Below, piece by piece: positions 29,301 to 37,850 of a stretch of DNA of 64,000 nt; within the stretch, counting starts at the first letter, position 1, and each line of letters opens with the position of its first letter. This DNA comes from Paramoeba atlantica (taxonomy: Eukaryota > Discosea): contig CDRNVI010000059.1 of the NCBI GenBank assembly GCA_977017575.1, positions 62,001 to 126,000 of the forward strand, in the 5' to 3' direction. The position numbers were made by a program, and so were the translations under genes. The notes beneath the pieces are model-generated. The model made no database searches. It worked only from the letters and a program-made list of their open reading frames with translations, and was not told where the DNA came from.

Positions 29301-31821
29301 ATCGTGCCGTGCGGAAAAGGTACTCCGTCTCGTCGAGTAGTCTCGGAGAGGAAGCGGAAGTGGGGGGGTTAAGTTCGGGGTGTTCTTGCTCTTGTCCTGC
29401 GTTGGGGCTCCCCTCAGAGTCTCCTTCGATTCCCTGATCGAGGGATGGTCCATAGATTTTGCAGCATGGATGGCTGCATTTGAGTTTACTTATGCATCGA
29501 TGTTGGCATGGGTGCGTCCGCTTCAAGGAGGAGGCGTGGTCACGCGAAATAATCTCGTATGGTGGAAGTGTTGGGACCGTTTGGGGCTTTGATGGCTGTA
29601 CTTCTTCTTTGTCGTCGGTGCGAAGGAGCAGAACGATCCGAAACGCCGATAACCCAGGGACCGCTCTCCCGTTCAGTACCTTGTTTACCGCTTTACCCAT
29701 TGAGCTAGGTGATGCGTAGTGGTTGTACAATTCCAGGCGGCTGTCGTGAAAAAGAGATACCCAGTTCGCGTGGCGAGAAATGTGACTTGTTGAGTCTACT
29801 CTACTAACTTCTAAAAAGTCACACGCTCTCTTTTCCATAAGTTCGTCTACGGTACATGTTTCTACGACGATGTCGTGTGCTGCACTTTTCCCATTGAGCG
29901 CTTTGGACAGGGCGGCTTCAGCCCCCTGGGGGGAAGGGATACGACTACGCACAAGTTGGCTTACGCATGCTGCATGCACATCCGGGAAATATCTCCATGT
30001 GTTGTCGTTGACGAGGCGGAGTTTGACAGGTTTTGACCGGGACTGGATAAAGTGGAAACGTTGCTTGTGTCGGTTATGGGTTACGGGATGCGTGGGGTCC
30101 TGGGGCGGCGGGAGATACTGTGACGGGCTGTCGGGAGTTTGTGTGGGAATCTGGGGACCCTCGGATTCATCCGAATGTAAATGGGTGTCCAGTTGTGATG
30201 GGGGTAAGAGGCTTCCTTGTTCACGCGGCGGGCTTTGTATTCGCCCTACGCTGTGCGCTTGTTGGAAAACCCAGGATGGGGCTTCGTCATCGCCATTCTC
30301 ATTCCGCGGACTGTGTTGGTGTGCTGGGGAAGATGAGTCCAAGAGAATGATACTTTCCGGTGCCTTGTTTTTGGGAGTCGGGATGGTTGGTTCCCTGGCA
30401 ACGGCACGGTCAGCTGTCGTAGTGGTTGCGTTTAGGGACGGTGTGACGAGATTCTTGGGAAGGGTACATGGGCCGGTGGGTAGAGTATCCTGCCCATCCA
30501 GTTTGCTTATCGGTGTGTCAAGCGAAGTCAACGGTGTGCCAGTGCGTTTGCAGCAAGGATGGCCGCACCCTGCTTTGTTCTTACATTTATGCTTACAGGG
30601 CTCGACACGGTCTGCTTGTTCGGAGGCGGGGCCTAGGCCTTGCTTGCAGCACACGTGCTTACATTGATCTTTACTCTTGCAGATATGCTTGCATACGCTA
30701 GTTAAGGCGTGGACCTGAAGTTGTGTTTGAGATTTAGGTTTGGGGAGGCTTTGGGAGTCCGGAGTTTGACATGGAACGCCGTTGAAAAGTAGGAATTTGG
30801 CAAGCGAGCAGGCAGTTGATGCGACGGCACGACCGACGGTAAAAGTGGGTGATTTTTGATGGGGAGTAACCTCTTTGGGTGGGGGTACATGTAAATCGTG
30901 TTCGTCTTTTGGACAGGGTGCTATTGTGTACGACAAGCGTTCCTGTCCGGTGCTGCTGTGAGGTCGTACGGTTACCGCCGGGGTTGAGGGAGTGCCGTTA
31001 GCGTACGGTTGAGTGCGGCTTGAAAACAGATATCGTGTTGCAGCTCGCGCTGCCATGCCAAGTAGGTTGCTTGATTTCGGTACTTTCACATCCTGTGTTA
31101 CGCGGTCACGCGTGCATGGCGGTGACGTTTCGTCCCTTTGTCGCGTACTTGGAGCTTCTTTGGGCCCGGATTCTTGACCGCTCGCCGTAGTGCTCGTGAG
31201 TTCGTATGTTGTTGGTGTAAGATTACGTTTGCAACATGGGTGCCCGCAGGTCTGTTTGTTTTTACAGACATGCTTACAGGGTGTGCTACGTTGTACCGGC
31301 ATTACACTCACAGCCGTGATCACCTTCACGTCTTCTCTTGCATCCACCGGTGCGTCACTTCTCTTATTGTTGTACGTATCCGGTTTTGCTACGCGTACCA
31401 GGTGTCGTTTGCAGCATGGGTGTTCACAGTGAGCTTTGTCCTTGCAGCGGTGTTTGCATTCCGGAACCGTTTGTTGTGTGGTGGGGGTGACGGGGTGAGG
31501 GGGAAGTTCGTTTGTGTGAGGAGTGACCAGGATATGTGGCCGCGTTACACCCCGCTTGCAACAGGGGTGTCCGCAGGTGCTTTTGTCCTTACAAGGATGT
31601 TTGCATGGAGCTGGGGGTGCTTCTCCTGTGTCGCTGGTAAGGGACTCATTGCTCTTTTGGGATACGAGAGCCTGGACGGTTCGGGTAGCAGATTTTGCAA
31701 CCCTGTCTGTGGGAGTGCCTTTCAGGGACAGGTTTTTGTTTTGGTTAGACACGTCGTGTGGTCTCTGAGAAGAGTCCTGCGACGCCTGGTGTGTGCCCTT
31801 CCCTAGTAGTAAGCAAAACAT
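26371..31821 (-). CDS. LINE D polyprotein: six CxHxC fingers, RT, REL endonuclease
   Basis: One uninterrupted 1816-codon frame; ATG at 31819-31821. Residues about 73-90, 130, 192, 385, 420 and 770 hold six fingers CxHxC-x5-CxHxCC (for example C-K-H-P-C-K-D-K-S-T-C-G-H-P-C-C), separated by disordered Ser/Pro/Thr-rich linkers. Two copies of a W..F...LNG module lie at about 605 and 685. RT spans roughly 1080-1420: W-R-P-I-G-L-T-S-V-L-G-K-L, L-D-L-S-N-A-F-G-S-V-P, G-V-L-Q-G-D-T-L-S-P-T-L-F and A-Y-A-D-D-L-T-V. The C-terminus has a knuckle C-R-I-C...H-L-L-S-S-C and a PD-(D/E)xK nuclease R-P-D-G-I-V...F-I-V-E-L-T-M-P-W-E-E-N (about 1700-1730). It would nick target DNA and copy its own RNA. It may be active; the clade within the R2-like superclass is unclear. 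Confidence 0.85.
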   Translation of the reverse strand: MFCLLLGKGTHQASQDSSQRPHDVSNQNKNLSLKGTPTDRVAKSATRTVQALVSQKSNESLTSDTGEAPPAPCKHPCKDKSTCGHPCCKRGVTRPHILVTPHTNELPPHPVTPTTQQTVPECKHRCKDKAHCEHPCCKRHLVRVAKPDTYNNKRSDAPVDAREDVKVITAVSVMPVQRSTPCKHVCKNKQTCGHPCCKRNLTPTTYELTSTTASGQESGPKEAPSTRQRDETSPPCTRDRVTQDVKVPKSSNLLGMAARAATRYLFSSRTQPYANGTPSTPAVTVRPHSSTGQERLSYTIAPCPKDEHDLHVPPPKEVTPHQKSPTFTVGRAVASTACSLAKFLLFNGVPCQTPDSQSLPKPKSQTQLQVHALTSVCKHICKSKDQCKHVCCKQGLGPASEQADRVEPCKHKCKNKAGCGHPCCKRTGTPLTSLDTPISKLDGQDTLPTGPCTLPKNLVTPSLNATTTTADRAVAREPTIPTPKNKAPESIILLDSSSPAHQHSPRNENGDDEAPSWVFQQAHSVGRIQSPPREQGSLLPPSQLDTHLHSDESEGPQIPTQTPDSPSQYLPPPQDPTHPVTHNRHKQRFHFIQSRSKPVKLRLVNDNTWRYFPDVHAACVSQLVRSRIPSPQGAEAALSKALNGKSAAHDIVVETCTVDELMEKRACDFLEVSRVDSTSHISRHANWVSLFHDSRLELYNHYASPSSMGKAVNKVLNGRAVPGLSAFRIVLLLRTDDKEEVQPSKPQTVPTLPPYEIISRDHASSLKRTHPCQHRCISKLKCSHPCCKIYGPSLDQGIEGDSEGSPNAGQEQEHPELNPPTSASSPRLLDETEYLFRTARYIQGGKLNINLADAHWHEVERRALHRCNTLLTVSGDALSAVHNAELLSAILAVSAYEVARDVDSRKGFIIRTARGHIKGKVRPLESEKVAFSFSRHVKQLQMKLRYTHGKAPRMALKQKIKETKKAERIYSAEAMAQKRELESRWALQQFNRNPWTAASQTLDKRTEAESVPAYPTCNAQKVESVFTTLLTDPTTVHHLPPHDVLGNRPLAEMTWDELASIDISNALTSKKNSSAPGQDSITYQTLKRCHSSHTHMANVFNALVRFSTCPTSWKISVTRLIYKKGEPDNPQNWRPIGLTSVLGKLLHSIISRKMTKFLLEASVIDPKIQKGFLPAINGTLEHTQSLSELLRHYRKNKWNYCMAQLDLSNAFGSVPRNIIFEALEWARISLNIIKCVQCLYTDASTRIKCYEGLSSAIPAKRGVLQGDTLSPTLFLVIMELALRYMAKSFPSFGLNLPGFPKSFLKAYADDLTVLTNSEKEMQLAVETLSTVLSSLGLSINVKKCRVQYMASKKNDEHPAYMTRRPQIFIKNEAIPHICDEGSTFLGMNIAPGSQQSRALFTKVRPLLKRWLHNIDQSAHDLPSKIWIYQHAIISRLRFTFTIHPCITLNFILRLQKMCTHSLKRWINAARTTCSEAIYSQRGWNICSLSRLWEDCTADLLCQMKRSRDPNVTAALQERIRAEEHKRRKGQVRPACDITHILEDRDLAKRTLLELNEDRMINALRRRSTFAIQWWDIASEEEQAKDFSAAINGLRSTSLSRFATSLMVQNTLPTRTMLRTWGIHGTDTVQCRICKQEPETLRHLLSSCKVSLEQGRYTYRHDCVLSTFANAILSSPHTAEAHFDLPHLRQLPAWWSDLETQLRPDGIVKLNDGTEFIVELTMPWEENVHEAHCRKVEKYINILHRRKIRYSDCHLICFEVGARGLPSTTLRHINRLFLGDKALSDKCRVEVIRTAIRSSFQLWLKRESPLWDNQSFG

Positions 31822-32646
31822 GTCGTTGTAAAGGGTAGGGAAAAAAATAAAAAAAAATCAACAAGGTACAGAAATGTCCTTTTAAATGTTTTTATGGAAT
31901 TTGCAGGTTCATACATCCATTTTATGCGTCTAAAAGAGACATCACCGCCCGCCCAACTACCTTCACCCATCCCAGCCACTACCCCCAATCCAACCACCCT
32001 CGATCGCTCAGTCCCTCGCACCAAATCTCGCTTACTGAGGCCAAATCTCTCTTACGGGACGTACGGTAATAGAGGGCGGTCTACGGTATCACTCCGAGAA
32101 ATTCGGCCACACAGCTATCACAAGGAAGAACAATGATTAGTGATCCATGAGGCTGCTGCTATCCAAGAAACACCCAAGCCCGGGATATGACAGTTTCCCT
32201 GGCGGCCTCACATTAGGGACCCAGACCCTCCGAATAGGTCTGGAGGTCTGGGGGACCGACTTGGACCCCCCCGCATGGAACCGACTCCGTCGAAACTGCT
32301 CTAGAGCGCCCGAAAGAGGGAGATTATAAGAAGGATGTTCCGTCAGATCGCCGGGAAGAAACAAAGTAACCGACCATTCCCAAGTAATCGTCAGGGGCGT
32401 TCAAGCGCCCACAAGAACGTCTCGCCGCGCTGACTTATTGCACTCTCGATCAGAATGTTGGCTTTCTGGGTGATCTACCCATGGGAAATGTTTCGATAGA
32501 GTGAATTAGTATGCCATGTTACTAAAGAAGTGTGGTGTAACAAGTTAATAAAATTACGCGCTCACAGACGATGAAAATGACTGTATGAATACGAAAATGA
32601 TTTGAAAACGTTTGAAAACTCATTGTGAGCAATTTCGAAAAAACTC
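31822..32646. other. Intergenic/5' flank of LINE D
   Basis: Contains the D leader (to about 31890) and then GC-moderate sequence with no recognisable gene. A short plus-strand frame at 31894-32136 is proline-rich and not supported. No RNA gene is seen. Confidence 0.5.
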
Positions 32647-32675
32647 AATTTTTCGTCAAATATTTGTCCCTACCG
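32647..32675. repeat. 29-bp inverted repeat, right of element D
   Basis: Reverse complement of 26237-26265 over 29 identical bases, with partial similarity continuing to TAGTGT at 32686. Confidence 0.7.
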
Positions 32676-32704
32676 CCCGTACAACACTATGATTAAAAAA
32701 AATT

Positions 32705-32810
32705 TATTATGCACCTGAATGTGATATATGCATGTGAATGTGCTAATATGCATCTGAATGTGCTATACGCATTACAAATGTGCCGCTTTGTATGCAGTAT
32801 AAATGTGCGG
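32705..32810. repeat. Satellite: ATGCATGTGAATGTGC repeats, third cluster
   Basis: Five or six units of the motif seen at 10.3-11.3 kb, including ATGCACCTGAATGTGATAT and ATGCATGTGAATGTGCTAAT. It lies next to the right inverted repeat of element D. Confidence 0.7.
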
Positions 32811-32949
32811 GCGGCGGTTCATAGTATAGTGTAGTATAGACTTTATACAGTAAGGTGTTCCGGTAGGGCACACGCACGGAAAAGAAATGATTTTTTCTTT
32901 GTTTTTTAGCAAAATAAAAAATAGTATTGAGTCCTACCCCGAAAGCGTT

Positions 32950-33726
32950 ATGTTAAACTTCTCTTCAATGTATGTGCCTTTTGTGTTTTTCGCCTATTGC
33001 CATACGCTTGTGTGTAGTACATTTTGTGCCGACGATCAAGGGTCGTCTGTTCGACGAGGGAAGCCAAGTGCATTGCTCGCTCCCGAAGTGGAAGCGGTGA
33101 TGCTACGGGCGTTTGTTACTCCTGTTGCACGAAGTGTCGTGTCGCGGTGGGGTAAAGAAACATGCCAGTGGCCCGGTGTGCGATGTGACGCGTTCGGCCA
33201 TATTACGGCCCTTCTGTGGGATAAAATAAGTGTGTATGAGGGGGGGTTCGAATTTAAAGGCACCCCCGCATGGGAAAATCTCCCTCCCTACTTGGTACAC
33301 ATTAGCCTCTCGGAACACCGTCTAAGCGGGAGTCCCATTCCTTTAGATCGTCTTCCCCCAAAATTGGTATGGTTCAACGTGGGCCAAAATTTCATGAGCG
33401 GACCTCTCTGTCTCAGTGAACTTCCCCCGAGTCTCGAAACTCTTATGCTTCATAAAAATGAGTTTTCAGACTCCGTGGATCTGAATTCTCTACCCCCTTT
33501 CTTGCGTGTTCTTTATTTAAATAACAACAAGTTGAGTGATTCCATCTCGCTCGACCGGCTTCCCGCCACTTTACGAGTTTTAAAATTACAGGAGAACAAA
33601 TTCAGTGGTGTCTTCGATGTACGTGTGTTGCTCCAAAGAGCACTTTACGAGGTCGAAATCGATGCTCGCTGGAACGCATTCGGTGACTATTATCCAAAAC
33701 AAATGCCTGCGCACATCCAGCGGTAA
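32950..33726 (+). CDS. LRR family protein LRR5, possibly secreted
   Basis: The frame opens with ATG 32887, but ATG 32950 gives M-L-N-F-S-S-M-Y-V-P-F-V-F-F-A-Y-C-H, a hydrophobic leader followed by S-T-F-C-A-D-D-Q-G, like a cleavable signal peptide. The family module is weak (R-R-G-K-P-S-A-L-L-A-P-E-V-E) but the cap E-T-C-Q-W-P-G-V-R-C is intact, then L-L-W and F-E-F-K-G-T-P-A-W-E-N-L-P. About six LRRs follow (L-P-P-F-L-R-V-L-Y-L-N-N-N-K-L-S-D). No membrane anchor is seen. It alone among the copies has a convincing leader, suggesting an extracellular or vesicular form. Confidence 0.75.
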   Translation: MLNFSSMYVPFVFFAYCHTLVCSTFCADDQGSSVRRGKPSALLAPEVEAVMLRAFVTPVARSVVSRWGKETCQWPGVRCDAFGHITALLWDKISVYEGGFEFKGTPAWENLPPYLVHISLSEHRLSGSPIPLDRLPPKLVWFNVGQNFMSGPLCLSELPPSLETLMLHKNEFSDSVDLNSLPPFLRVLYLNNNKLSDSISLDRLPATLRVLKLQENKFSGVFDVRVLLQRALYEVEIDARWNAFGDYYPKQMPAHIQR

Positions 33727-33955
33727 CGCAGCGGTAATCTCTGTTCAGCCGTGATTCATCATTTTTTGATCAATATTTCTAAATGTTTGCCTTCACATGT
33801 GCTTTCATCGAATAAAATTTGTTCATTTTGGTTTGATTTACGCGGCACTGTATTCCTTTTTCGTCACAGATTTTTTTCTCCTCAACATTCCTGATTAGCA
33901 ACACTATTTATTAGCCACATTCCTGAATATCACACCCTCCTCCCCCCTCTTCATC

Positions 33956-34789
33956 ATGCGCACTACCCCCACGGAGCCCTCCACAACCGCCTGGGGTTGT
34001 TGTTCCCTTCGGGCCGCAGATCCCTCTCCTCCCCCTCCCCGCACCGGTACGCGCGCGGGGAAAGTTAGCCAAGCGCTGCTCCCTTTAGAGGACCAGATGC
34101 AAGGCCTGATTGAGCTTATTGAGAACCCCCACCCGACGTGGATCACACACAAGAAGAACCGCTGGGGACGACGCAAATCGGTCTCGGTGTGTACGTGGCA
34201 AGGGGTGCGGTGCCAGGAGCTGAACCAGCTCTACAGCATCTGGTGGGACCACTCCGCCCGAACCTCGTTTCTACGAGGTAACCTGAGCTTAGTGTTTTTG
34301 CCGGATTTAGTCAGTTTTTTTGTGCATGGGCATGTGGAGCTGCGCGGTACGTTGCCGCTGGACCGCATGGCGGTACAAAGTGTAAAAGATATTCAAATGC
34401 AGGGAAATCGGTTCTCTGATCATCCCGAGTTTCGCTATCTTCCTCAACGTTTGGAAGAGCTTAACCTAGGGAAAAATAGTTTTTGGGGGGAACTCGACCT
34501 GCAGGCGTTGCCGCCAGGGCTTCGTAAGCTGTCGTTGTACGATAACAACTTTTCAGGGACGGCAGATTTTCGAAACCTCCCACTTTCAATGCTCGAAATC
34601 AACCTTCAGACGAATAATTTGCTGTCTGCACTTTTTCAAGAAGAGCCGAAACCGATCAACGGGTATAGCACAGTAACAGTAAATATATTTCTAGGTGGAA
34701 ATCACATCGATCATGTAGAAGGACTCTCGAAACTGCAATTGGTGTTGTGGCCGAAAGTCAAAATCTCCATGAACCGGAGATCAAGTTAG
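33956..34789 (+). CDS. LRR family protein LRR6 (277 aa)
   Basis: ATG 33956 is preceded at once by a C/T-rich tract (33931-33955). The N-terminus is Pro/Thr-rich (P-S-P-P-P-P-R-T-G-T-R), then A-G-K-V-S-Q-A-L-L-P-L-E-D-Q, N-P-H-P-T-W, an insert rich in Lys/Arg (H-K-K-N-R-W-G-R-R-K), the cap S-V-C-T-W-Q-G-V-R-C, I-W-W and F-L-R-G-N-L. About six LRRs; one ends L-P-L-S-M-L-E-I-N-L-Q-T-N-N. It directly follows LRR5 on the same strand (229-bp gap), a likely tandem pair. No signal peptide. Confidence 0.8.
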   Translation: MRTTPTEPSTTAWGCCSLRAADPSPPPPRTGTRAGKVSQALLPLEDQMQGLIELIENPHPTWITHKKNRWGRRKSVSVCTWQGVRCQELNQLYSIWWDHSARTSFLRGNLSLVFLPDLVSFFVHGHVELRGTLPLDRMAVQSVKDIQMQGNRFSDHPEFRYLPQRLEELNLGKNSFWGELDLQALPPGLRKLSLYDNNFSGTADFRNLPLSMLEINLQTNNLLSALFQEEPKPINGYSTVTVNIFLGGNHIDHVEGLSKLQLVLWPKVKISMNRRSS

Positions 34790-35955
34790 CAATACTGGTA
34801 ACCGAAGCTCCTTAAGTTCCGTGAATGAGGTTCTGGATAGGCCGCTTCCATGTGATTCTATCTGTTGCAGACGAATAATTTTGTTTATTTATTTAGGTTT
34901 TACAACCGTATACAGTACACCGTATGTGTACTATGTACATTTTATGCAGTACACTTCATGCTATGGATCATGTGTACAAATCGCTTCATGCTATAGATTA
35001 CATGATACAATGGTACCGTTTTCTTGGTACCCTTACCCCACCACTTTTCCTACAGTACGTTATTTAAACTGACCTTATTTCTCGTATTCTTTCCTGTAAA
35101 TGTATTAATCCCCTTTGGGTTAACGAAGAAAGGATCAATGAATGCTGTGCACCACTAGCTATGGGTTCAGAGTACGCCCTAGTTATGTTAATCGCACGCA
35201 CCGCCCTCAGGCGAAGTTTTGCAAGCCCCTCCCGCTCAGGTGGACGGAAAATATCCCGAACACGATTGGTTCGATAAAGGGTTTCAAAATCTTTCTAACT
35301 TCTGTCTCCTCTGCCGCGTCGGAAGTATTCGTCATGTTTTTATAAACCACAGTCCGATTTAACATTCCTGTAGCCTGACTCCGGGAGGGAAGGTTACGAT
35401 GTCCCATGCATTTTTAGGTGGAATCCAGCGAAGATTGCACACTTTTTTTTCGAAGAAAAAAATGGAATTTTTTTTGGCCGTTTTTTGTTACACACCCCCG
35501 TATAATTGCTTCTTGTTGAAAATTAATTGTTTGTTCACGGTTCTTCATGATTTCTTCGAGAGTAAGTCTATTGATACACGGCTGCTTTTCAGTATTTCAT
35601 GACCACCGCGAAAGTACAGTGTACTTTACACGTACTTCCAGGAACGCCTCCGTGCTGTAACAGAGAAGTGCAACGGAAGCTTACAAAGGCATAAAAGTTC
35701 TTTTGGTGAGAGTGTTTTCGGATTTAACACTTGTTTGCGAAGAAATTATTCTTACGGCCTAATTTGCAGTATATTTTCTGAAGATTTTTGAAAGAGTGGA
35801 ATCTTCGCTGGATTTAACCCGTTTTTAACATTCCCCCCATGAAAATTTCTTACATCGTAAAATTTAAATGATGTGGCAGAACATACTCCATTGAACACCA
35901 ATTTAGAACTACAAGACGCTGTGGCGCAACTTTATGTCCAAAGTGATGAAACTGA
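34790..35955. other. Intergenic, nothing recognised
   Basis: About 1.2 kb of AT-rich sequence after LRR6. It has TACA-rich segments at 34905-35020 but no gene, RNA or clear element. Confidence 0.5.
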
Positions 35956-36049
35956 TGACCACTGGACGTGGATCTGCCTCGCCTTACCACGATTCAACGG
36001 TCGGTTGCAATGCACCCCTCCGGATGTGTAAAGAGGTGGTGAGTTGCCT
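35956..36049 (+). repeat. Structured dispersed repeat S1, partial copy
   Basis: Matches the minus-strand repeat at 46.7 kb: ACCACTGGACGTGGATCTGC, then GGTCGGTTGCAATGCACCCC and TAAAGAGGTGGTGAGTTGCC. It is followed at once by the 36063-36115 hairpin. Confidence 0.65.
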
Positions 36050-36062
36050 GGGAAAAATCTGG

Positions 36063-36115
36063 CACCCCCCTTACTTCACCACACGTCCAGTGACCAAAAG
36101 TGGTGAAGTAAGGGG
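36063..36115. repeat. Hairpin, 18-bp arms
   Basis: CCCCCTTACTTCACCAC and its complement GTGGTGAAGTAAGGGGG are separated by about 16 bases, followed by a longer G run and another GAAGTAAGGG. Confidence 0.7.
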
Positions 36116-36221
36116 GGGGGGGGCGAAGTAAGGGCGGGTAATGGTATACAAATGTAGATAGCATTTGCAAGTAACTTTTATACTAGCCTCCTGAAGAGTT
36201 ATTTGATCAGTTTATGGCGGG

Positions 36222-36599
36222 ATGCCTGGGTATATCCCTTCACATGATTATACAGGGCGTGTAAGGCAAACCCGGTGTCGGGTAACGAGATGCCGCACAT
36301 GCACAGAACGATTTAGGAGGTTACCGGAGCCAAGAGAAACGGCAGCCTGGTTGCCGTTTCTCACTCCGCATCCCGGATGTAGTATTCTGGCCTGTTTGGT
36401 CAGGCATTTAACCGGTTCGCCAAGAAAGAGTTTGCCCAAACTGTTTGTAGAGAAATTTAAGCGTCGGAGAAGTGCCCTCGTCCTATGCCCTGTCGGGCAA
36501 GTGGACAACAAAGAAGTAGACTTTTTTGTTCACTTCGTTAAGCACGGAGGTAGTTTTCAACGCGCAGCGCTTGTGCTTTTGCTCGAAAACTCACACTGA
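36222..36599 (+). other. Unassigned 125-codon ORF
   Basis: ATG 36222, stop at 36597-36599. Arg/Cys-rich N-terminus, then hydrophobic patches. No family is recognised, and the minus strand is also open here, so this may be a decayed element rather than a gene. A perfect 11-bp hairpin (GAGAAACGGCA / TGCCGTTTCTC) lies inside at about 36332-36361. Confidence 0.2.
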
Positions 36600-36677
36600 C
36601 GGTTAAGCTTTCTCTCAGAAGAAATCGTCAACAAGTTCTGTCACGCAAAAGTAGTTTGAGTTTGCGTTGACGTTTTC

Positions 36678-36703
36678 TCATCGAATGGGCGCCCATTCGA
36701 TGA
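36678..36703. repeat. 26-bp perfect palindrome
   Basis: Half-site TCATCGAATGGGC followed directly by its complement GCCCATTCGATGA, with no spacer. It lies 183 bp before the ATG of LRR7. It could bind a dimeric protein, form a cruciform, or be an element junction. Confidence 0.8.
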
Positions 36704-36885
36704 AACTTTAACCGAATTGGAGACATAGAATATGAAAAGTGATTTCATTTGATTATCCACCTTTTTACGCATACTATGCATAGCGCATTTTCACGTCCCA
36801 CTTACAAGTGTGAAGGGTACATGTATAAAGCAACATATTCCAATGGAAAAAAAAGTGACTATAGTTTTGTGTTATCTGTGGCATT

Positions 36886-37689
36886 ATGTCAGAGACATCT
36901 ACTGTTCGTATCGGCAAAGTGCGAGGAGCGCAGTTACCGCAGGAATACGAACTTGCACAATTTATCGCCCACGTTGACAACAGACTTCCCTCCTGGAACA
37001 TTTCAACACATGCATGTGAGTGGCAGGGTGTATCGTGTAATTCGGATCTACGTGTCACGAAAATCAATTGGAATTCATGGGGATTGGGGCATTCCTTGGG
37101 TGAGGTTCACTGGGAGAATCCTCAAGGGAATGAGCTTACTTACAACTCTAAGAATACCGTTCCTGCAGGACCACTGCGATGGGATTGTTTGCCCTATACA
37201 ATACTGTTTTGTGAAGTTTCGGGTCAAAAGTTTACGGGAACACTGCCATTAGATTTGTTGCCGCGGGAACTTACGAGTTTGCGCGCTTCGAACAACGATT
37301 TTACGGGTGAATTAAACCTCACACATTTGCCCTCCTCATTGGAGGAGCTTCAACTCGACTCCAATGCATTTGAAGGATGCGTAAACCTTGCGCATTTTCC
37401 ATCGAAGTTGCGTATCGTAAATCTTTCTTCCAACACTTTTAGCGGTCCGATCGATCTCTCCTGTTTGCCGGAATCGCTAGAGAATCTTGACTTGGCGGAT
37501 AATAAGTTTGACGGTTTAGTCGAGTTTGATGAAATTTCTTCAAAATTAGAATTTTTAAATCTTAATGGAAATGAAAAGCTTTACGGTGAAATTGATGAGT
37601 GCGTATTTCTCGAGAGAGGTCAAAATGTGAAGACAAAGAACACAAGGATTTTTCTCAAAAAGCCGTTCGGTTTGTACCACTTGATATGA
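36886..37689 (+). CDS. LRR family protein LRR7 (267 aa)
   Basis: ATG 36886 gives a very short leader (M-S-E-T-S-T-V-R-I) before the best-preserved module in the window: G-K-V-R-G-A-Q-L-P-Q-E-Y-E-L-A-Q-F, S-W-N, H-A-C-E-W-Q-G-V-S-C and I-N-W. An insert (W-E-N-P-Q-G-N-E-L-T-Y) precedes about six LRRs (L-P-S-S-L-E-E-L-Q-L-D-S-N-A-F-E-G). The tail K-K-P-F-G-L-Y-H-L-I is short. No signal peptide or membrane span. The frame is complete. Confidence 0.85.
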   Translation: MSETSTVRIGKVRGAQLPQEYELAQFIAHVDNRLPSWNISTHACEWQGVSCNSDLRVTKINWNSWGLGHSLGEVHWENPQGNELTYNSKNTVPAGPLRWDCLPYTILFCEVSGQKFTGTLPLDLLPRELTSLRASNNDFTGELNLTHLPSSLEELQLDSNAFEGCVNLAHFPSKLRIVNLSSNTFSGPIDLSCLPESLENLDLADNKFDGLVEFDEISSKLEFLNLNGNEKLYGEIDECVFLERGQNVKTKNTRIFLKKPFGLYHLI

Positions 37690-37850
37690 TGGTACGGTTT
37701 CATTTTTTCACAATTTTGTCTCGCAGAAAGTGAGATGACATGGGTATATATAGAATTAATATTTGGAGCAATAGACGGGGCATCTGTTCAAGCTTGTGAA
37801 AATCGAAAGGAAGATATTCCAACAAAGGAAATGATTAAGGATTTGGAGTA

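Larger units (their letters stand above)
26110..32100 (-). mobile_element. LINE D, apparently intact element
   Basis: Coding region 26371-31821 plus a 3' tail towards about 26110 and a 5' leader to at least 31880. The leader, read on the minus strand, contains TTTCTGTACCTTGTTG, matching the leader of LINE B (TTTCTGTACCTTCTTGTTG). The limits are approximate because no target duplication was identified. B and D converge tail to tail. Confidence 0.65.

Noticed and set aside
30468-31806. Several plus-strand frames of 60-270 codons opposite element D
   Set aside because: They are shadows of the 1816-codon minus-strand frame. Their Cys-rich look comes from the complement of zinc-finger codons.
36222-36599. 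Confident gene call for the 125-codon ORF
   Set aside because: The opposite strand is equally open, and no motif or relative is recognised, so it is listed only with low confidence.
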